From the NCBI GenBank assembly GCA_963969495.1, contig OZ018321.1, positions 104,323,066 through 104,387,065 of the forward strand: a DNA stretch of 64,000 bases, in the 5' to 3' direction. This DNA is from Ceratothoa steindachneri. Its lineage: Eukaryota > Arthropoda > Malacostraca > Isopoda > Cymothoidae. Positions within the stretch are counted from its first letter, which is position 1. Each line of letters opens with the position of its first letter. Below the pieces are notes generated by a model, which was not told the DNA's origin, made no database searches, and saw nothing but the letters and a program-made list of their open reading frames with translations. Shown one piece after another: positions 10,640 to 22,290 of the stretch. Position numbers and translations under genes: made by a program.

Positions 10640-12950
10640 GGAAATGGCACGGATTTTACCACCGATATGCGCTCATTTCAGATGCCTTTAATTTGTTAGT
10701 TAGGACCTACGGTCGAACGAGGGTCCGAACCATAAGTATATCTACAGCAAATACCAGCTGCCAATAAGACGACCCGAATCGGAACTCCATTCGGCGATTT
10801 ACCCCACTCAATGTCGCTTAATTTATTTATAATCGGAAGCGGTGTTTCCACGATTTCCAAAATAAGGATAAATTAGATTTCCAGTTATCTCTAAAGACTT
10901 TGACAATTGAAATCTAAGGATACAAACACGGGTCATGCTTACAAATATTATTTCAAAAGGAAAAGGAAGTGGTTACAAGTCTCCGAGTCCATGGCCCTTG
11001 TTAACAACCTCCACATAGGAATATTATGGAAGGTTGTGTCTCCCTGTCCAATCCCTAACCTGCAAAACTGTTGTTTATTTTAGTTAGAGTCCATTGTTTG
11101 TGTATTCTATACATCTTTAATTTCCATAACTTCGCCATCTTTATCAGGAAACTATGTTAAATATTTTTGATGAGGACTCTATGTTTAGTTTTAGGGGTTT
11201 TTTTCCATTGAAATTCATGTAACACCAATGTGTCACTGAATATGAGTTGAAGATGTAGGCTAGAGGGTCGATGTGCATGTATCCCCTACTCAGATGAAGT
11301 TTCGGTGTATTTTTCCTAATTATTCTGTTTTAACTTGCTATATTTGCCTCGGACTCCCGTTCATTTTAACTTTGTTTGGATAGATACATCATGCAATGGT
11401 CACTCTAAGTATATATCTAAAATTAACATCACAAATTATTGTGTAGTTGTCTATTTTAGTTAAGTTAATCTTTCGAGGTTTGTTCTTATGACATGAAGGT
11501 AAGGTGTATTCGGCAGTTGTGGTTGCTCTCATTCTTGAGGTAGGTAAACTCAACTAGCCATTCGCGCGCCATCTTCAGCTTTTCTTACACAAGAGGTAGA
11601 GGTTGTGGATTAATAGTTTGAGGGGTAATTTTTAGTGGTTTCATTTTAAGGCCAAATTTATTTTAGTTTTAAGGGGAGATTCTGCTAATGCGATGTGAAT
11701 GGTCGATGTCCTAAAGAACTCGGGAAACTCTCGCCTTTCAGTGCCTTAACAAAACACCTTTCAAGAATACAATTAAGTTTGGTTAAGTAAGAAAGCAAGG
11801 AAAAGGTATGATTTTATATTTATTGAGTAAAACGATGAAATGTATGGTCCTGAAAGTTTCGTTCCACCAAACTTTGTTCTGGTTCTTCTTTCACCCTAAA
11901 ATTCCCATAATTTGAATCTTGCTATGTTTAGTTCATATTTTATGAGTTATAGGTAGTGTACTCTTTGCACCACCAATTACTAAATAAAACTATTGTTTCC
12001 AATGCGAACCTCCTGTATACCAGCAATGAATTTGTACGTAAACCAACGGTGAAACGACATACAACGTAATTATTTGTCGAACGATCTTTTGATCAGAAAA
12101 GCACCATGATCTTTCGTCTTCCTTCATAAAAAACGGTGCTTAACAAAATATCACTCTCTTCTAAATAACGCACTGCAGCATTATTGCTATTAATCTGTTT
12201 TCCTAGGCCAAATAAAAAGACATCTGTGTTAGTTTCTCAAAATTCGATCACGCACTGGTAACACGTTAGTAAGCCTTTCCCTTAGAAGTTAACAAAAGAT
12301 GTGGCGAAAAAATTAAGACAACTCAAATGTTTTCATGTATAAGAAATCGAGAACCGTTTTGCTGCCAATTTAGTGATAAGGGCTCTTTTATCATGGCGAA
12401 TTTCTGCTTAAATCTGCCTTAATCTTCTCTTTTATTAGTTTTTAGGGATAAAAGGAGCTTAATCGGTATCAATAAAACTGGGACAAGATACATACACTTT
12501 GTTGGTGCTCTAATGGAATACTCAGTAGAGGCCATATTCTTTCTAGGGTCTCAGGGCTGTTCGCCAGAGAACTTGAGTAATATCAAAAGCACCAACGCCT
12601 TTGGGTTCCAGATTTTCTTTTTCCTCTTTTTCTTCTCTCCAGTTCCAAGGTGAAAAGTTATTTTTTTGTTTTTCTTTAGAAATATGAGAAATAATTAAGT
12701 ACCAGAGAGAGGCTAAAATTTAATTATCGTTCTCCTGGTTGTAATTTACGACCATACTCTCGTGACGAAGAACCCTGTATAAGTGCCAACAATTAACATC
12801 GAAAGGTACGCTCGAGATTGCTTTTCATAAATATTTAGTAACCATAATGATCAATTGTTATTTTCATTTTTAATTTGTCTTTTTTATATGAGTAAATTAT
12901 TTATTTTATGTTCACTACTTCATGACCTACTAAGAAAAAAGGCGACTTAT
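10640..12950. other. AT-rich unassigned sequence
   Basis: No open frame, RNA gene or repeat family recognised. A short inverted pair GTTGGTGCT/AGCACCAAC lies at about 12503 and 12583. Confidence 0.45.
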
Positions 12951-12951
12951 T

Positions 12952-13121
12952 TAATAAGTAACGGTGTCACATTCCGATTCTAATCTGGTCTTATCTATAC
13001 AACAAATTATTGCACTATAATATATATATATATATAAAAATATATATATATATTATAGTGCAATAATTTGTTGTATAGATAAGACCAGATTAGAATCGGA
13101 GTGTGACACCGTTACTTATTA
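12952..13121. repeat. Long hairpin / palindromic MITE-like element
   Basis: Two arms of about 80 bp (12952-13030 and 13045-13121) are reverse complements with one clear mismatch (ACATTCC versus ACACTCC) around a TA-rich centre of TATATA and AAAAATATATA. Left edge TAATAAGTAACGGTG, right edge CACCGTTACTTATTA. No coding capacity. Size and structure fit a foldback MITE. Confidence 0.85.
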
Positions 13122-13397
13122 CTTTACTTGGCATTTTTCCTTTTGTGTAATGAACATTCCGTATTAATAAAGTTATTAAATTCAAACTTAATAAGTATGA
13201 AAAGTACAGACGTGCCTTATTTATTTTTACTTTATATTTGATAAATTAATTAACATCTTAATAAAAATATCTAAAAGATCTGTAACTTGTGGACCTAACT
13301 AACTTAACATTCGCAATGCTCCCGCCCCAATGCTTTACAGTTTAAAATCTATTTAAGGTAAAAGGATGTTGTCCCAACCAAAGTCTTTATAGCTATT

Positions 13398-13564
13398 ACG
13401 GACGTATGCTAAAACTAATGTGAAATGCACATTTAAGCAAAATCCTCTTTTTTTTAAAGTTTTTTACATTTTAGCCTTTTGCAAAAAATAAATTTATAAA
13501 TAATTATGAAGCTAAACTAAATCTGATAAAAGTGCATTTCACATTTTTCTTAGCATACGGCCGT
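13398..13564. mobile_element. MITE with ~40-bp terminal inverted repeats
   Basis: The left end ACGGACGTATGCTAAAACTA with AATGTGAAATGCAC is mirrored on the right by GTGCATTTCACATT and CTTAGCATACGGCCGT. Inner sequence is AT-rich and non-coding. Total about 167 bp. The superfamily is not assigned because no clear target duplication was seen. Confidence 0.75.
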
Positions 13565-14399
13565 CAAAATCTAAGATTGTAAATTAACTACAATTTTATT
13601 GTTATTCTTGCACCGCATTAATTTAGTTTTACTTCATTATAGGAATTTGGAGAGGTCTAAACGTCCTTTACAAATTGTTTTTGTCTATTGTTTTATTTTT
13701 CAATTATCTTTTAGAAGATTTATTAATGCATATTTTTTTTTATAATTAAAATTAATTTTTTAGCTACTGGATTGGTTTTATATTATTAATGAGATAAGAT
13801 TTATACTCATTCTGAATTTTTTTATTACCTCATTCGATAATTCTGCATTCTTATGCTGTTATCATTTTCCAGCAATATTTTCATAAACCTACCTTTTCTG
13901 TCAGGCTCTTTCTTAGTCGATAGGCACGTGCCCTGTGAGAGCTTCATTTTTTTTTATTATTATATTTCATTGTACCATTGCTAATATACATTGCCAATTA
14001 TACTAAATGTAGAAAAAGTAAAGAACATTGGTAAGAAATAAGAACGCGAATGGAGAAATACAATGGGCCACAAATGTTTACCACACACTGTTATTAATGC
14101 AAATTTATATACTGTTAGTTAAAGCAAGTTAGTGAAATTTCTCTAGAACGTCGAACTTTATCTAATAAATACAATGTAACAATCATAAAAAAAAATGGTG
14201 AACAGGAAATACTTTATAAGGAAAATAGTGAAATTTTACAACACAAAAGTTTAAAACACATTCATATAAATAGGTTACATCTCTAAAATATCCCATTAAA
14301 AACTAATCATCATTTGTTTATGAATATCTAGGATATTCTAAACTAAATACGAGGTTCTTTTCGTCATCTTGTAAGGCTACTGCGTCATTTCACACAAGA

Positions 14400-14775
14400 G
14401 AGTCGTACCGTCAACATCTTCATCATGGGGAAAAACAAAGAAATCAGTCAATTTCTTAGTGAAAGCATTGTAGTCCTTCTATATGAATAACCATAGGTAC
14501 AAAAACGTCTCTGTACCGCTTAAAATAACTCTAAATTCAGTTGGTACCATAATACGCAAGTGGATGTCTCCTAATTCAATTTATCCTTTTGATCATTCAA
14601 GTAATAAAAGGAAGAATGAACGGCGAAGTGTACAGTGAAATTATGGAAAGAAATTTGTTATCTAGAATGGAACAAAATCAGCACAAACAGCTGTAAAAAG
14701 ATCATAGGAGACTATTCAAAGCGCCTACAAGGTACAATTGGCAACAAGAGTTAGGCAACTGATTAGTAAATTTTT
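14400..14775 (+). pseudogene. Tc1-like transposase, internal-deletion derivative
   Basis: The start MGKNKEISQFLSESIV at about 14425 corresponds to the MGKTKELS N terminus of Tc1-like transposases. About 100 bp on, another frame gives LNSVGTIIRKWM, the recognition helix of the paired-like HTH. Near 14710-14745 YSKRLQGTIGNK resembles the family C terminus. The whole catalytic domain between them is absent, so this is a deletion derivative carrying only the ends of the gene. It runs into a (TA)n tract on its right. Confidence 0.65.
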
Positions 14776-14783
14776 GCGTCCTA

Positions 14784-14786
<3 letters not shown>

Positions 14787-14843
<57 letters not shown>
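14787..14843. repeat. (TA)n microsatellite
   Basis: About 28 uninterrupted TA units. Confidence 0.97.
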
Positions 14844-14845
<2 letters not shown>

Positions 14846-14849
14846 AGTA

Positions 14850-16030
14850 CTAGATAGAAGTTGCGTACGGATGTTATATTATTGAAAAATTCCGGGCCTT
14901 TGTGATGCTTTCCGTGTCAGAGACATTTGCCGTTCACTTAGACTGGATTCTTTCCTAAAAGGAGGCAAAACTTTGTTATGCATGCATATACGCGAGTCAG
15001 GATGGAGTGGGTGTTTGTGCATCATAATTATGCTGGCTATTTTAAAAAGAAATCTCATCTCGAATGTTTTCGAATCCACGGTACTAACTTTTTGAAGCTT
15101 ATGTGTCTTTACTTGCCCCATTTTATTAGATAATTGGCAAAACAAGAACGCACTCTTGATGGTGTTACTTCCGATCAATGTGATTATGAAATTCCACTCC
15201 CAAGAATCAAGATGGTCTAATCGCAGATCTGGAGAGGACCTTCCTCTCCAGAGCGTTAATTTATGAAAGAGTAGATGTAGCGTCGATAACGTGGTCGCTC
15301 TGAAAAGGGTTTGAAACCCCGTATTTTTATTGGTCTTAGAATCGAGTTTCTTTAGTTCCCTTAGTAGCATTTTAAAGGCAAAATCTCAGTGAAGTCATGG
15401 ACAAATATTAAGGCATTTCATTTAACGACCACCAAGTCATACCTGGGAATGTTTATAATGCATTTTGTCTACTCAGTTCAATTATTTACACTTGATTTAG
15501 CTTCTTATTCTTTCTTCGTCATTATTATCCTTTCCATCTCCATATTTAACTATTTCTCTCTTTCCATGCCCATCGATCGCACGCAATGCCATCCGCTTAA
15601 ATATCATTCGTCCTTTTATGTGTTCTTCCAACCTTTCGCACACCCTGACATCCAATGTCCATGTTGGTCACACTAGTTTCCTTTTCTCTCTTAAAATAAG
15701 GAAACTTTGTTTTGAATCCGATAAAATAGAGAGAATTACAGAACGAAAATATCGAGAAGTTTTCCTTAGTAATGCTCGGATTACTATTTCATTAGATTGT
15801 ACATGTTCCGCACCCGTATTTTATAAGTGTAATGATACTAATATATGATTTATTTATTTTTCTCCATTTCCTTACTTTGATATGTGAACAAAAAGTCAAT
15901 CGGAATTAATGGGACGCATTTAAGGCACCTTTTATACCATTGTATGAGTTGCCTTCAATCCCGGAAGAATACACTCAATAAAAGAGTTGTCAATAGCCTT
16001 TTTCGGAGGTGGAATGGAAATGGGGTTTTC
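14850..16030. other. Unassigned sequence with several open frames
   Basis: An open frame of 163 aa at 14879-15370 (minus) is among the longest non-repeat frames in the window, but no domain, signal or conserved motif is recognisable. Frames at 15389-15676, 15618-15848 and 15884-16081 (plus) are also without support. The minus frame starts directly beside the (TA)n. I treat all as chance frames, the first with some reserve. Confidence 0.35.
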
Positions 16031-16035
16031 AAAGA

Positions 16036-16245
16036 CGAAAATAAGGACCAAGGGATTTGCAGCTTAAATAGGAATTTATGATTGATGATAAAACCAGGAC
16101 CAAGAGATTTTCAGAAGATAAATCATTTAAGATTGACGAAAAAATAAGGACTGAGAGATTTTCAGAAGATAAAGCATTTAAGATTGACGCTAAAATAAGG
16201 ACTGAAAGATTTTCAGGAGAGAAAGCTTTTAAAGATTGACTATAA
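16036..16245. repeat. 51-bp minisatellite, ~4 copies
   Basis: Tandem units containing AAATAAGGACTGAGAGATT and CAGAAGATAAAGCATTTAAG with 51-bp spacing. On the minus strand the unit reads in frame as a 17-residue repeat (LSSENLSVLIFSSILND), giving an open frame at 16029-16265 that is explained by the repeat. Confidence 0.85.
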
Positions 16246-16544
16246 AGTTTTGTATCACATAGCAAGTGACTCCCTGTGGCAACATGGCAAAGGAAATCAG
16301 TAGAAGAATAAAGCTATGCTGGACAACGGTAAAATTCCATAGAGAATAAACGAGACAAGTTAGGAATAAACCATAATAATCCTGAAAGAATTACAGGAAT
16401 AAGAACGAAAATACAGATAATAGATAGAGTAAAAATAATAAGTGTTGAGGTGGAAATACGATGACAGATTGCTAAAGTAAGTTTTCCTAGTGTGGTTAAG
16501 CTACATCGAGTGTGGTAATTTGCCGGATGAATTTTGATTTGGGG

Positions 16545-16660
16545 AGACATCATGGCACTTGCCATGCGCTGTGCAGGACCGAGGTTCGAATCCCGAGTTA
16601 AACAGTAGTTCCCGAGAGAGCACAGCCGTCATATAAACAAATCTAGTTAGTGCTCTAATT
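16545..16660 (+). mobile_element. Possible tRNA-derived SINE fragment
   Basis: Contains a good Pol III B-box, GAGGTTCGAATCCCGAG, at about 16580. A weak A-box-like ATGGCACTTG lies about 30 bp upstream. It is followed by an AAACAAATCTAG motif shared with the SINE at 22.03-22.24 kb. No tail is defined. Confidence 0.4.
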
Positions 16661-16805
16661 AGTAGAACACCAAGTAGTCACCTCCACACTGCATCGGAAA
16701 CACTTTAAAGGCGCCTTTCATCTACGGCAATTAAGTGACTGTAATCATTCGACCAATCTAACAGCCCTAAAAAGAACTCTATCAATTCAGTATTTTAAAC
16801 CACTT
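16660..16805 (+). repeat. Dispersed repeat, related to 5.4-5.5 and 6.28 kb
   Basis: Carries the CACCTCCACACTGCATCG, AATTAAGTGACTGTA and CCTAAAAAGAACTCTATCAA motifs shared with 5460-5530 and 6275-6316, all in the same orientation. Confidence 0.6.
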
Positions 16806-16879
16806 TTAAAGTCACAGTCAATTTTACATTACAATTTTTCTTGCTATTGTAAAATTATTGCATGCCCTTAAGGCGGGCT

Positions 16880-17965
16880 GTGAAAACGATCTCGTGTTCT
16901 GCGACGGCACAAGAGAAAACGATGCTGTGTACTGCGACTGGAGACACATGAGAAAACGATCCCGTGTACTGCGACCGGAGACAAGAAAAAACAATTCCGT
17001 GTCCTGCGACTGGCGACACAAGAGAAAAGAATTCCGTGTACTACGACTGGAAACACAAGAAAAAACAATCTCATGTACTGAGACTGGCGACACAAGAGAA
17101 AACGATGCCGTGTACTACGAATGGAAACACAAGAAAAAACAATCCCGTGTACTGCGACGGGAGACACAAGAGAAAACGATTTCGTGTACTGCGACCGGAG
17201 ACACAAGAAAAAACAATTCCGTGTACTGCGACCGGAGACACAAGATAAAACGATCCCGTGTACTGCGACCGGAGACACAAGAAAAAACAATTCCGTGTAC
17301 TGAGACTTTCGACACAAGAGAAAATAATCTCGTGCACTACGACTGGAAACACAAGAAAAAACAATCCCGTGTACTGTGACTGGTAACACAAGAGAAAACG
17401 ATCCCGTGTACTACGACTGAAAATACAAGAAAAAACAATCCCGTGTACTGCGACTGGAGACACAAGAGAAAACAATCCCGTGTACTACGACTGGAAACAC
17501 AAGAAAAAACAATCGCGTGTACTGCGACTGGCAACACAAGAGAAAACGATCCCGTGTACTACGACTGAAAATACAAGAAAAAACAATCCCGTGTACTGCG
17601 ACTGGCTACACAAGAGAAAACAATCCTGTGTACTGCGACTAGCGACCCAAGAGAAAACGACCCCGTGTACTGCGACTGACAATACAAGAGAAAACGATCC
17701 CGTATACTGCGACTTGCGACACAAGGAAAAACAATCCTGTGTACTGCAACGATACAAGAAAAAACGATCCCGTGTGCGGCGACTGGCGACACAGGAGTAA
17801 AAAATCACGTGTACTGCGACTGTTGAGACAAGATAAAACAATCCCGTGTACTGCGACGACACAAGTGAAAATGATCCCGTGTACTGCTACGGCAGAATTG
17901 AAAACTCTTCCGAGTACTACCCAGGTGATAACGATCTCGTGTATAGCGACGCCACAATTAAAGGT
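16880..17965. repeat. ~37-bp minisatellite, array II
   Basis: About 29 copies of a unit with core AAAACGATCCCGTGTACTGC followed by GACTGGAGACACAAGAG. Spacing is about 37 bp, so the reading frame rotates and repeats every 37 codons. Open frames up to 173 aa appear on both strands at once (for example 16858-17379 plus and 16868-17389 minus) because the unit has almost no stop codon in any frame. The unit is the reverse complement of array I at 6.3-6.9 kb. Confidence 0.92.
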
Positions 17966-17989
17966 TAAAATACGCAATTTATACAGTTA

Positions 17990-19755
17990 TTTTTAGGGTT
18001 GTTGAATTAGTGTAATGCTTGCAGTAACTTGCTTGGAGTAGTTGAAGAGAGTCTCCATGTCGTACCAAATCCATGAAAAATAGAGGGACTTGTTGTTATA
18101 GTAGCTGCAGGTACCTGCTTATAATATAGTTTACTTAAACCCATCTAAATCTTTCTGTGAATGTAAGTTGAGATGTATGATGTGTAATTACTGCCTGGGT
18201 TTATTCAGTAGGTGTGGCACAAACAATTGAATTCTTTATCAAATTATTACCTCAAAATGTTACAAATCTCATTGCCTGCCCCCATTTATTGATAAATTAT
18301 CATCAATTTATGATGAGCAAATATTCTCTTTAATTCCGGCATTGATCCATTTGCATTTATTCTTTGGTGCCGAAATGACTTTCACGGCGTTAGTTAGATC
18401 CACACCGATTGAATAGATTATTAGTGAGATTATTTTATTTTTGACACCCATTCATGTCTCTTCTACAGCAACTAATTCATTACCAATGAATATAAATGCC
18501 TATTATGCAGAGTTGCAACAGATGATTAAAAATTCATTTGTATGAGTTTTTTCTTCGCTGAAGAGAATGGGATATTAATTTCTTCGTCATCACGAATCGG
18601 AATATCGATATAAAATCGCTAGTTTCCGCCTCTTTGTGGATAGCACTCTCATAACCCGATGCAAATTTTCTTATCTAAGCGCCCTCCCCCGGGGAAACGG
18701 GGGGGGGGGGCTGATAGTTCGGGAAATAGGTGATTGACCTTCTTGGAAGTAAAACTTGTTTAATTGGATCTGTCTATCTTACGAGGGTTTAACATGCGGA
18801 TGTCTAGCTGCGAGTTTCAAGCAATCGTGTTTTGAAAGATATTCGCCCAAGAAAGATTTATTTACATCTCTTTATACTTGTTTTTATGGGTACCGTTTTG
18901 GTTGCTACGGAACCCACTTTAAAAGGGCGGTAAGTATATTTTCTCAGACTTGAATCAGGGTCTCGATTTGTAAAATGTGCAGATGAGTTGGTTTATTTAG
19001 AGAGCCTCTGATGACAAATAATAGGAAGGGAAATCAAATCGTACTGTTGGAACATCATTGTATTTGATCGCTGACGTTTCTAATTCCACCTACCCTTTCC
19101 ACTATTTTAGGGGCAATGAGTTTCCGTGGGGTATTTTTTAATCCATCTTATTCACTATTTCTGTATTTTTTTCCATTTCTCTTTTTCATTGTTGCTATAT
19201 TATATCCAGTTACCCAATTACTAACTAATACACAGCGTTTTAAATTTGTCCGAGCGCCGCCAAGCTTCCCAAATCAAATTTGATATCGAATCTCTTTTTA
19301 TCCGAGATGAAAACAAATAATTTTATCCCTGAAACTTCTTCTTGTAGAAAAAATACTAAGAATGGTTTTATTTAAAAATGAAATAAAATCAATATGCATC
19401 AAATAGGTTTCATGTAATTTAAATGTATGCTAAGGGGGCAGTTTTTAAAATTTCTAATAGATAGCATAGCATAAAAATAAGAAAAATGAAATAATTTAAC
19501 TCTTAAAAATAAGTTCTCGATTTCGTGGTTGTTTGAGGAGCCATTATATTATTGAATGGATCGCTTGTTTAGGCAATAAGTGGGGGGATTTCGTAACATT
19601 TTTTTACTTCCATGATGAATGTATAGGAAGAATTTTTATCGTTAATTTAATTAATGAGAGTAAATAATTATAGATATAATAATTTAATTCTTGTTTAAAA
19701 TTTTTTTCTCGGTCATGGCGATATTTAGAATTTTGACCTCAAATCCCTTACGTGT
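17990..19755. other. Unassigned sequence
   Basis: No gene or known repeat recognised. A run of 10 G lies near 18701. A short open frame at 18756-18953 (plus) has no support. Confidence 0.4.
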
Positions 19756-19756
19756 T

Positions 19757-19781
19757 ATATATATATATATATATATATATT
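19757..19781. repeat. (TA)n microsatellite
   Basis: About 12 TA units just downstream of the candidate exon donor site. Confidence 0.95.
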
Positions 19782-19819
19782 CATATATCTAGCCTGATAA
19801 ATACACTTAATTTACTCAC

Positions 19820-20173
19820 CGAAGGTGGAGCGTTACTCATACATCTCCTCATTGGGTCTGGAGACCGGTAGGATGGACTGTAGCGGCCGGAGAAGGCCCC
19901 ATTGGTTCCATTGCTCCCAATGGGGGCCCCCAAAGGCTTGGTCGACCTCATATTGTCCGGGGAATACATTTCCGCAATCCGAGGCGGGTTGTGAAACTCC
20001 GTTTCGAAAGACGGGTTCGGATGGGAGTCGAGGGAAGGGCCGCTCTGACTAAAGTTTCGAGGGTCTTTCCTGAAAACGCCCCTCTCAAAATTATGGAAGT
20101 TCCGGGGTTCCCTTGAGTAATTCGGGATGAACTTGTGAATCGGTCGAGTGTTTGGGCTCGGCCCAGCTCGCGT
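19820..20173 (-). CDS. Candidate host-gene exon (Pro/Ser/Asn/Arg-rich, partial)
   Basis: A GC-rich island in AT-rich DNA is open without a stop for 118 codons on the minus strand, from 20173 down to 19820. There the sequence CCACCTTCG is followed by GTGAGTAAA, a strong 5' splice donor. The peptide is low-complexity, with no transposon motif. It includes FIPNYSREPRNFHNFERG, then SLDSHPNPSFETEFHNPPR, then MYSPDNMRSTKPLGAP and GRYSPSYRSPDPMRR. The first in-frame Met is at 19967-19969 in context GGAAATGT, so this could be a first coding exon with 5' UTR upstream, or an internal exon. It looks like a disordered region of a larger protein. The REPR..FERG wording faintly recalls N-terminal regions of active-zone ELKS/Bruchpilot proteins, but that is speculation. 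No next exon was identified downstream (below 19.8 kb). Confidence 0.45.
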
Positions 20174-20199
20174 TCATATCGCTCCGAATCGACCCTAGA

Positions 20200-21745
20200 C
20201 GGTGGTCTCCTTTTGGCGAGGTGGAATCACTGTTTGGGTTGGTTGTTTAGCCAAGTTCAGGACGCGAGGTGAAAAGCGGAATTGGACGGCAGCCAGCGGG
20301 TAGGAATTAATCAATTATATAATCAAAAGAGGTAAAAAAAGAAATGCCCCGCACGACACATCAAGAATTTAGGTATTGCAGAAATATTTAAGGCAGATAA
20401 TTATACGCGATTATTATATATATACCAAGTATATTCATAAAGTTTTGTTGGTTCTGTTTATTATTGATCTCTCTCTCTATGATTCGAAAGAAATAAGTTC
20501 AACTTTAAATGTTTTTAATTATTTGGTAGATAAGTTCTCAAAAGGTCGAAGCATTTACATATATCCGAATGGTAAATAATACTTTACCTTTATTACTGTC
20601 AAAGTGCTGATCTATCTGAAGCATTTATTGGGTGAATAAGCGAAATATGACGATGCACTGTGTATTTTTGAGCTTCTTAAACGATAATTTGAGGAAGGCT
20701 ACACGTATCCGTGGTGCAGTGTGGCTTTAATGCGAAAGAAATTATTGTTCCAAAAGTTGGACTGTTTCTCTCTGAAAGCGAAAACAACATGGCAGTCCCC
20801 TCTTCACGCTAAAATGGTTCACTTTCCAATTGTGTTCAGATCAAATGTTATAACAAGCTCTTAATTCCCAAATTGGTCTGAGATAGGAGTGTGATTACAC
20901 TGTTTATGACTCCTGCAGAGGCCAAGAAGCCTTCTCGCTTAAGTGCACAGTCCGAACTGAATTCACTTTCTGGGAGAAAATGTGGAGTAGAAAACATTTC
21001 ATTTCACTGTTCGGAGCGAACATTCACCTGCGTTCTATGTACGATATTCGAGGGGAAATTTTTCTTCTAAGTGCCATGGAGGGAGGGGGTTGCCTTAAGA
21101 GACTTGCGCAAGGCCGTAATTTGCAAAGAATGTTAAGATGGCTCTTCTAACACTAATTATATACCCGCTGGGTTGAGGATCTTTAAGCCACATACACGCT
21201 ATAGTGTATTATCTCTAGACCCAGCGATCCTTTCACTTGCCGACATGCAAGGAAAATGAACTGGTGTCTTCAATGTTTATAATATTTGTGTTCCAAGCCA
21301 CCAGTGCCAGTGATTGGATAGGATGCGGCCTTGCCATCGATTCACCGATTAACAAGTTCCTATGGATATTTTTGGCAAAGAAGGCTATAAAAGAGATTTT
21401 TTAGGAAGGGTCATATAGCTAATAACTTGTTTATATACTAATGGCAAGTAAAGAAAGGCACACATGTGAAAATTTAAACGAACCGGTAAGCGATATTTGG
21501 CATCTCCGGGATTAAACTCCGCCCACAATGTGACGTCATAAAATAGAATTCTTGAGAGACATGCGCTTTTCCAGTTTGGCTTCAGATTCCATGAAATGAA
21601 TACCTGAAGAAGACTGGCGGCGAGTCGCGTAAAGATGGTGATTGTCACGCCAAGAAGGTCTTAAACAAAATGCCTCCGAAAAAGTTACTTCTTCATTCAA
21701 ATTATGACTGACAAATAATATAATTTTTCGTGTTGGAAACCGGAG
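20200..21745. other. Unassigned sequence, possible upstream region of the exon
   Basis: 20,200-20,300 remains GC-rich and would be promoter or 5' UTR if the minus exon is a first exon; no TATA element was convincing. The rest is unassigned. Open frames at 20376-20579 and 21385-21648 have no support. Confidence 0.35.

Positions 21746-21748
<3 letters not shown>

Positions 21749-21810
<62 letters not shown>
21749..21810. repeat. (TA)n microsatellite
   Basis: About 31 TA units, which create a poly-(IY) segment inside a spurious minus-strand open frame. Confidence 0.97.
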
Positions 21811-21812
<2 letters not shown>

Positions 21813-21985
21813 CTTATGTGGAAGCGTGCATTGATTAATTTACTGATACCGAGCTGTCGTGGTTCAACGGTGAAGGAAGCAAGGAAAGGATTCACTGAAA
21901 TGAGCACCAATGATGTGCAATAAAAGTAACATGTATCGAATATTTTCGCTCGCATTGCATACTTAATCAATAGGTAATATCTTTC

Positions 21986-21989
<4 letters not shown>

Positions 21990-22031
<42 letters not shown>
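21990..22031. repeat. (TA)n microsatellite
   Basis: About 21 TA units directly in front of the SINE at 22032. Confidence 0.97.
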
Positions 22032-22034
<3 letters not shown>

Positions 22035-22235
22035 ATATCGGGATCGGTAGCGTAGTGGCTAACCTGCTGGATCTTAAAATAAAAGGCCCCGGAAACGATT
22101 CCCGCCACGGCCCCAAAAAATAAATTCAGTGATAACGACTTTCACAGCTTCTGCCCCAAAACTTCTCATGAAGAAACAAATCTAGAAAGAGGCAAAAGAG
22201 CTTCTCTTATCGTTGGGAGGCAAATACCTGTAATA

Positions 22236-22239
<4 letters not shown>
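22032..22239 (+). mobile_element. tRNA-derived SINE with (TA)n tail
   Basis: A tRNA-like head at about 22040-22114 has an A-box-like GGTAGCGTAGTGGCTAA and a B-box-like GGAAACGATTCCCG at tRNA-like spacing. An unrelated body of about 120 bp follows and ends in (TA)24 at 22240-22286. Pol III would transcribe such an element and LINE enzymes would mobilise it. The B box departs from GGTTCGAATCC, so this copy is probably inactive. Confidence 0.6.

Positions 22240-22286
<47 letters not shown>
22240..22286. repeat. (TA)n tract, SINE tail
   Basis: About 23 TA units continuous with the 3' end of the preceding SINE. Confidence 0.95.

Positions 22287-22290
<4 letters not shown>

Noticed and set aside
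10177..10767. GVFIRFHLN-repeat open frames
   Set aside because: In-frame 27-bp minisatellite; no signal peptide, conserved flank or gene context.
14879..15370. 163-codon minus-strand open frame
   Set aside because: Long for chance, but no recognisable domain, no splice or start context and AT-rich composition like its surroundings; a protein search would settle it.
6345..17965. CRISPR arrays at the two minisatellites
   Set aside because: Units are head-to-tail diverged repeats with no unique spacers, in a eukaryotic context.
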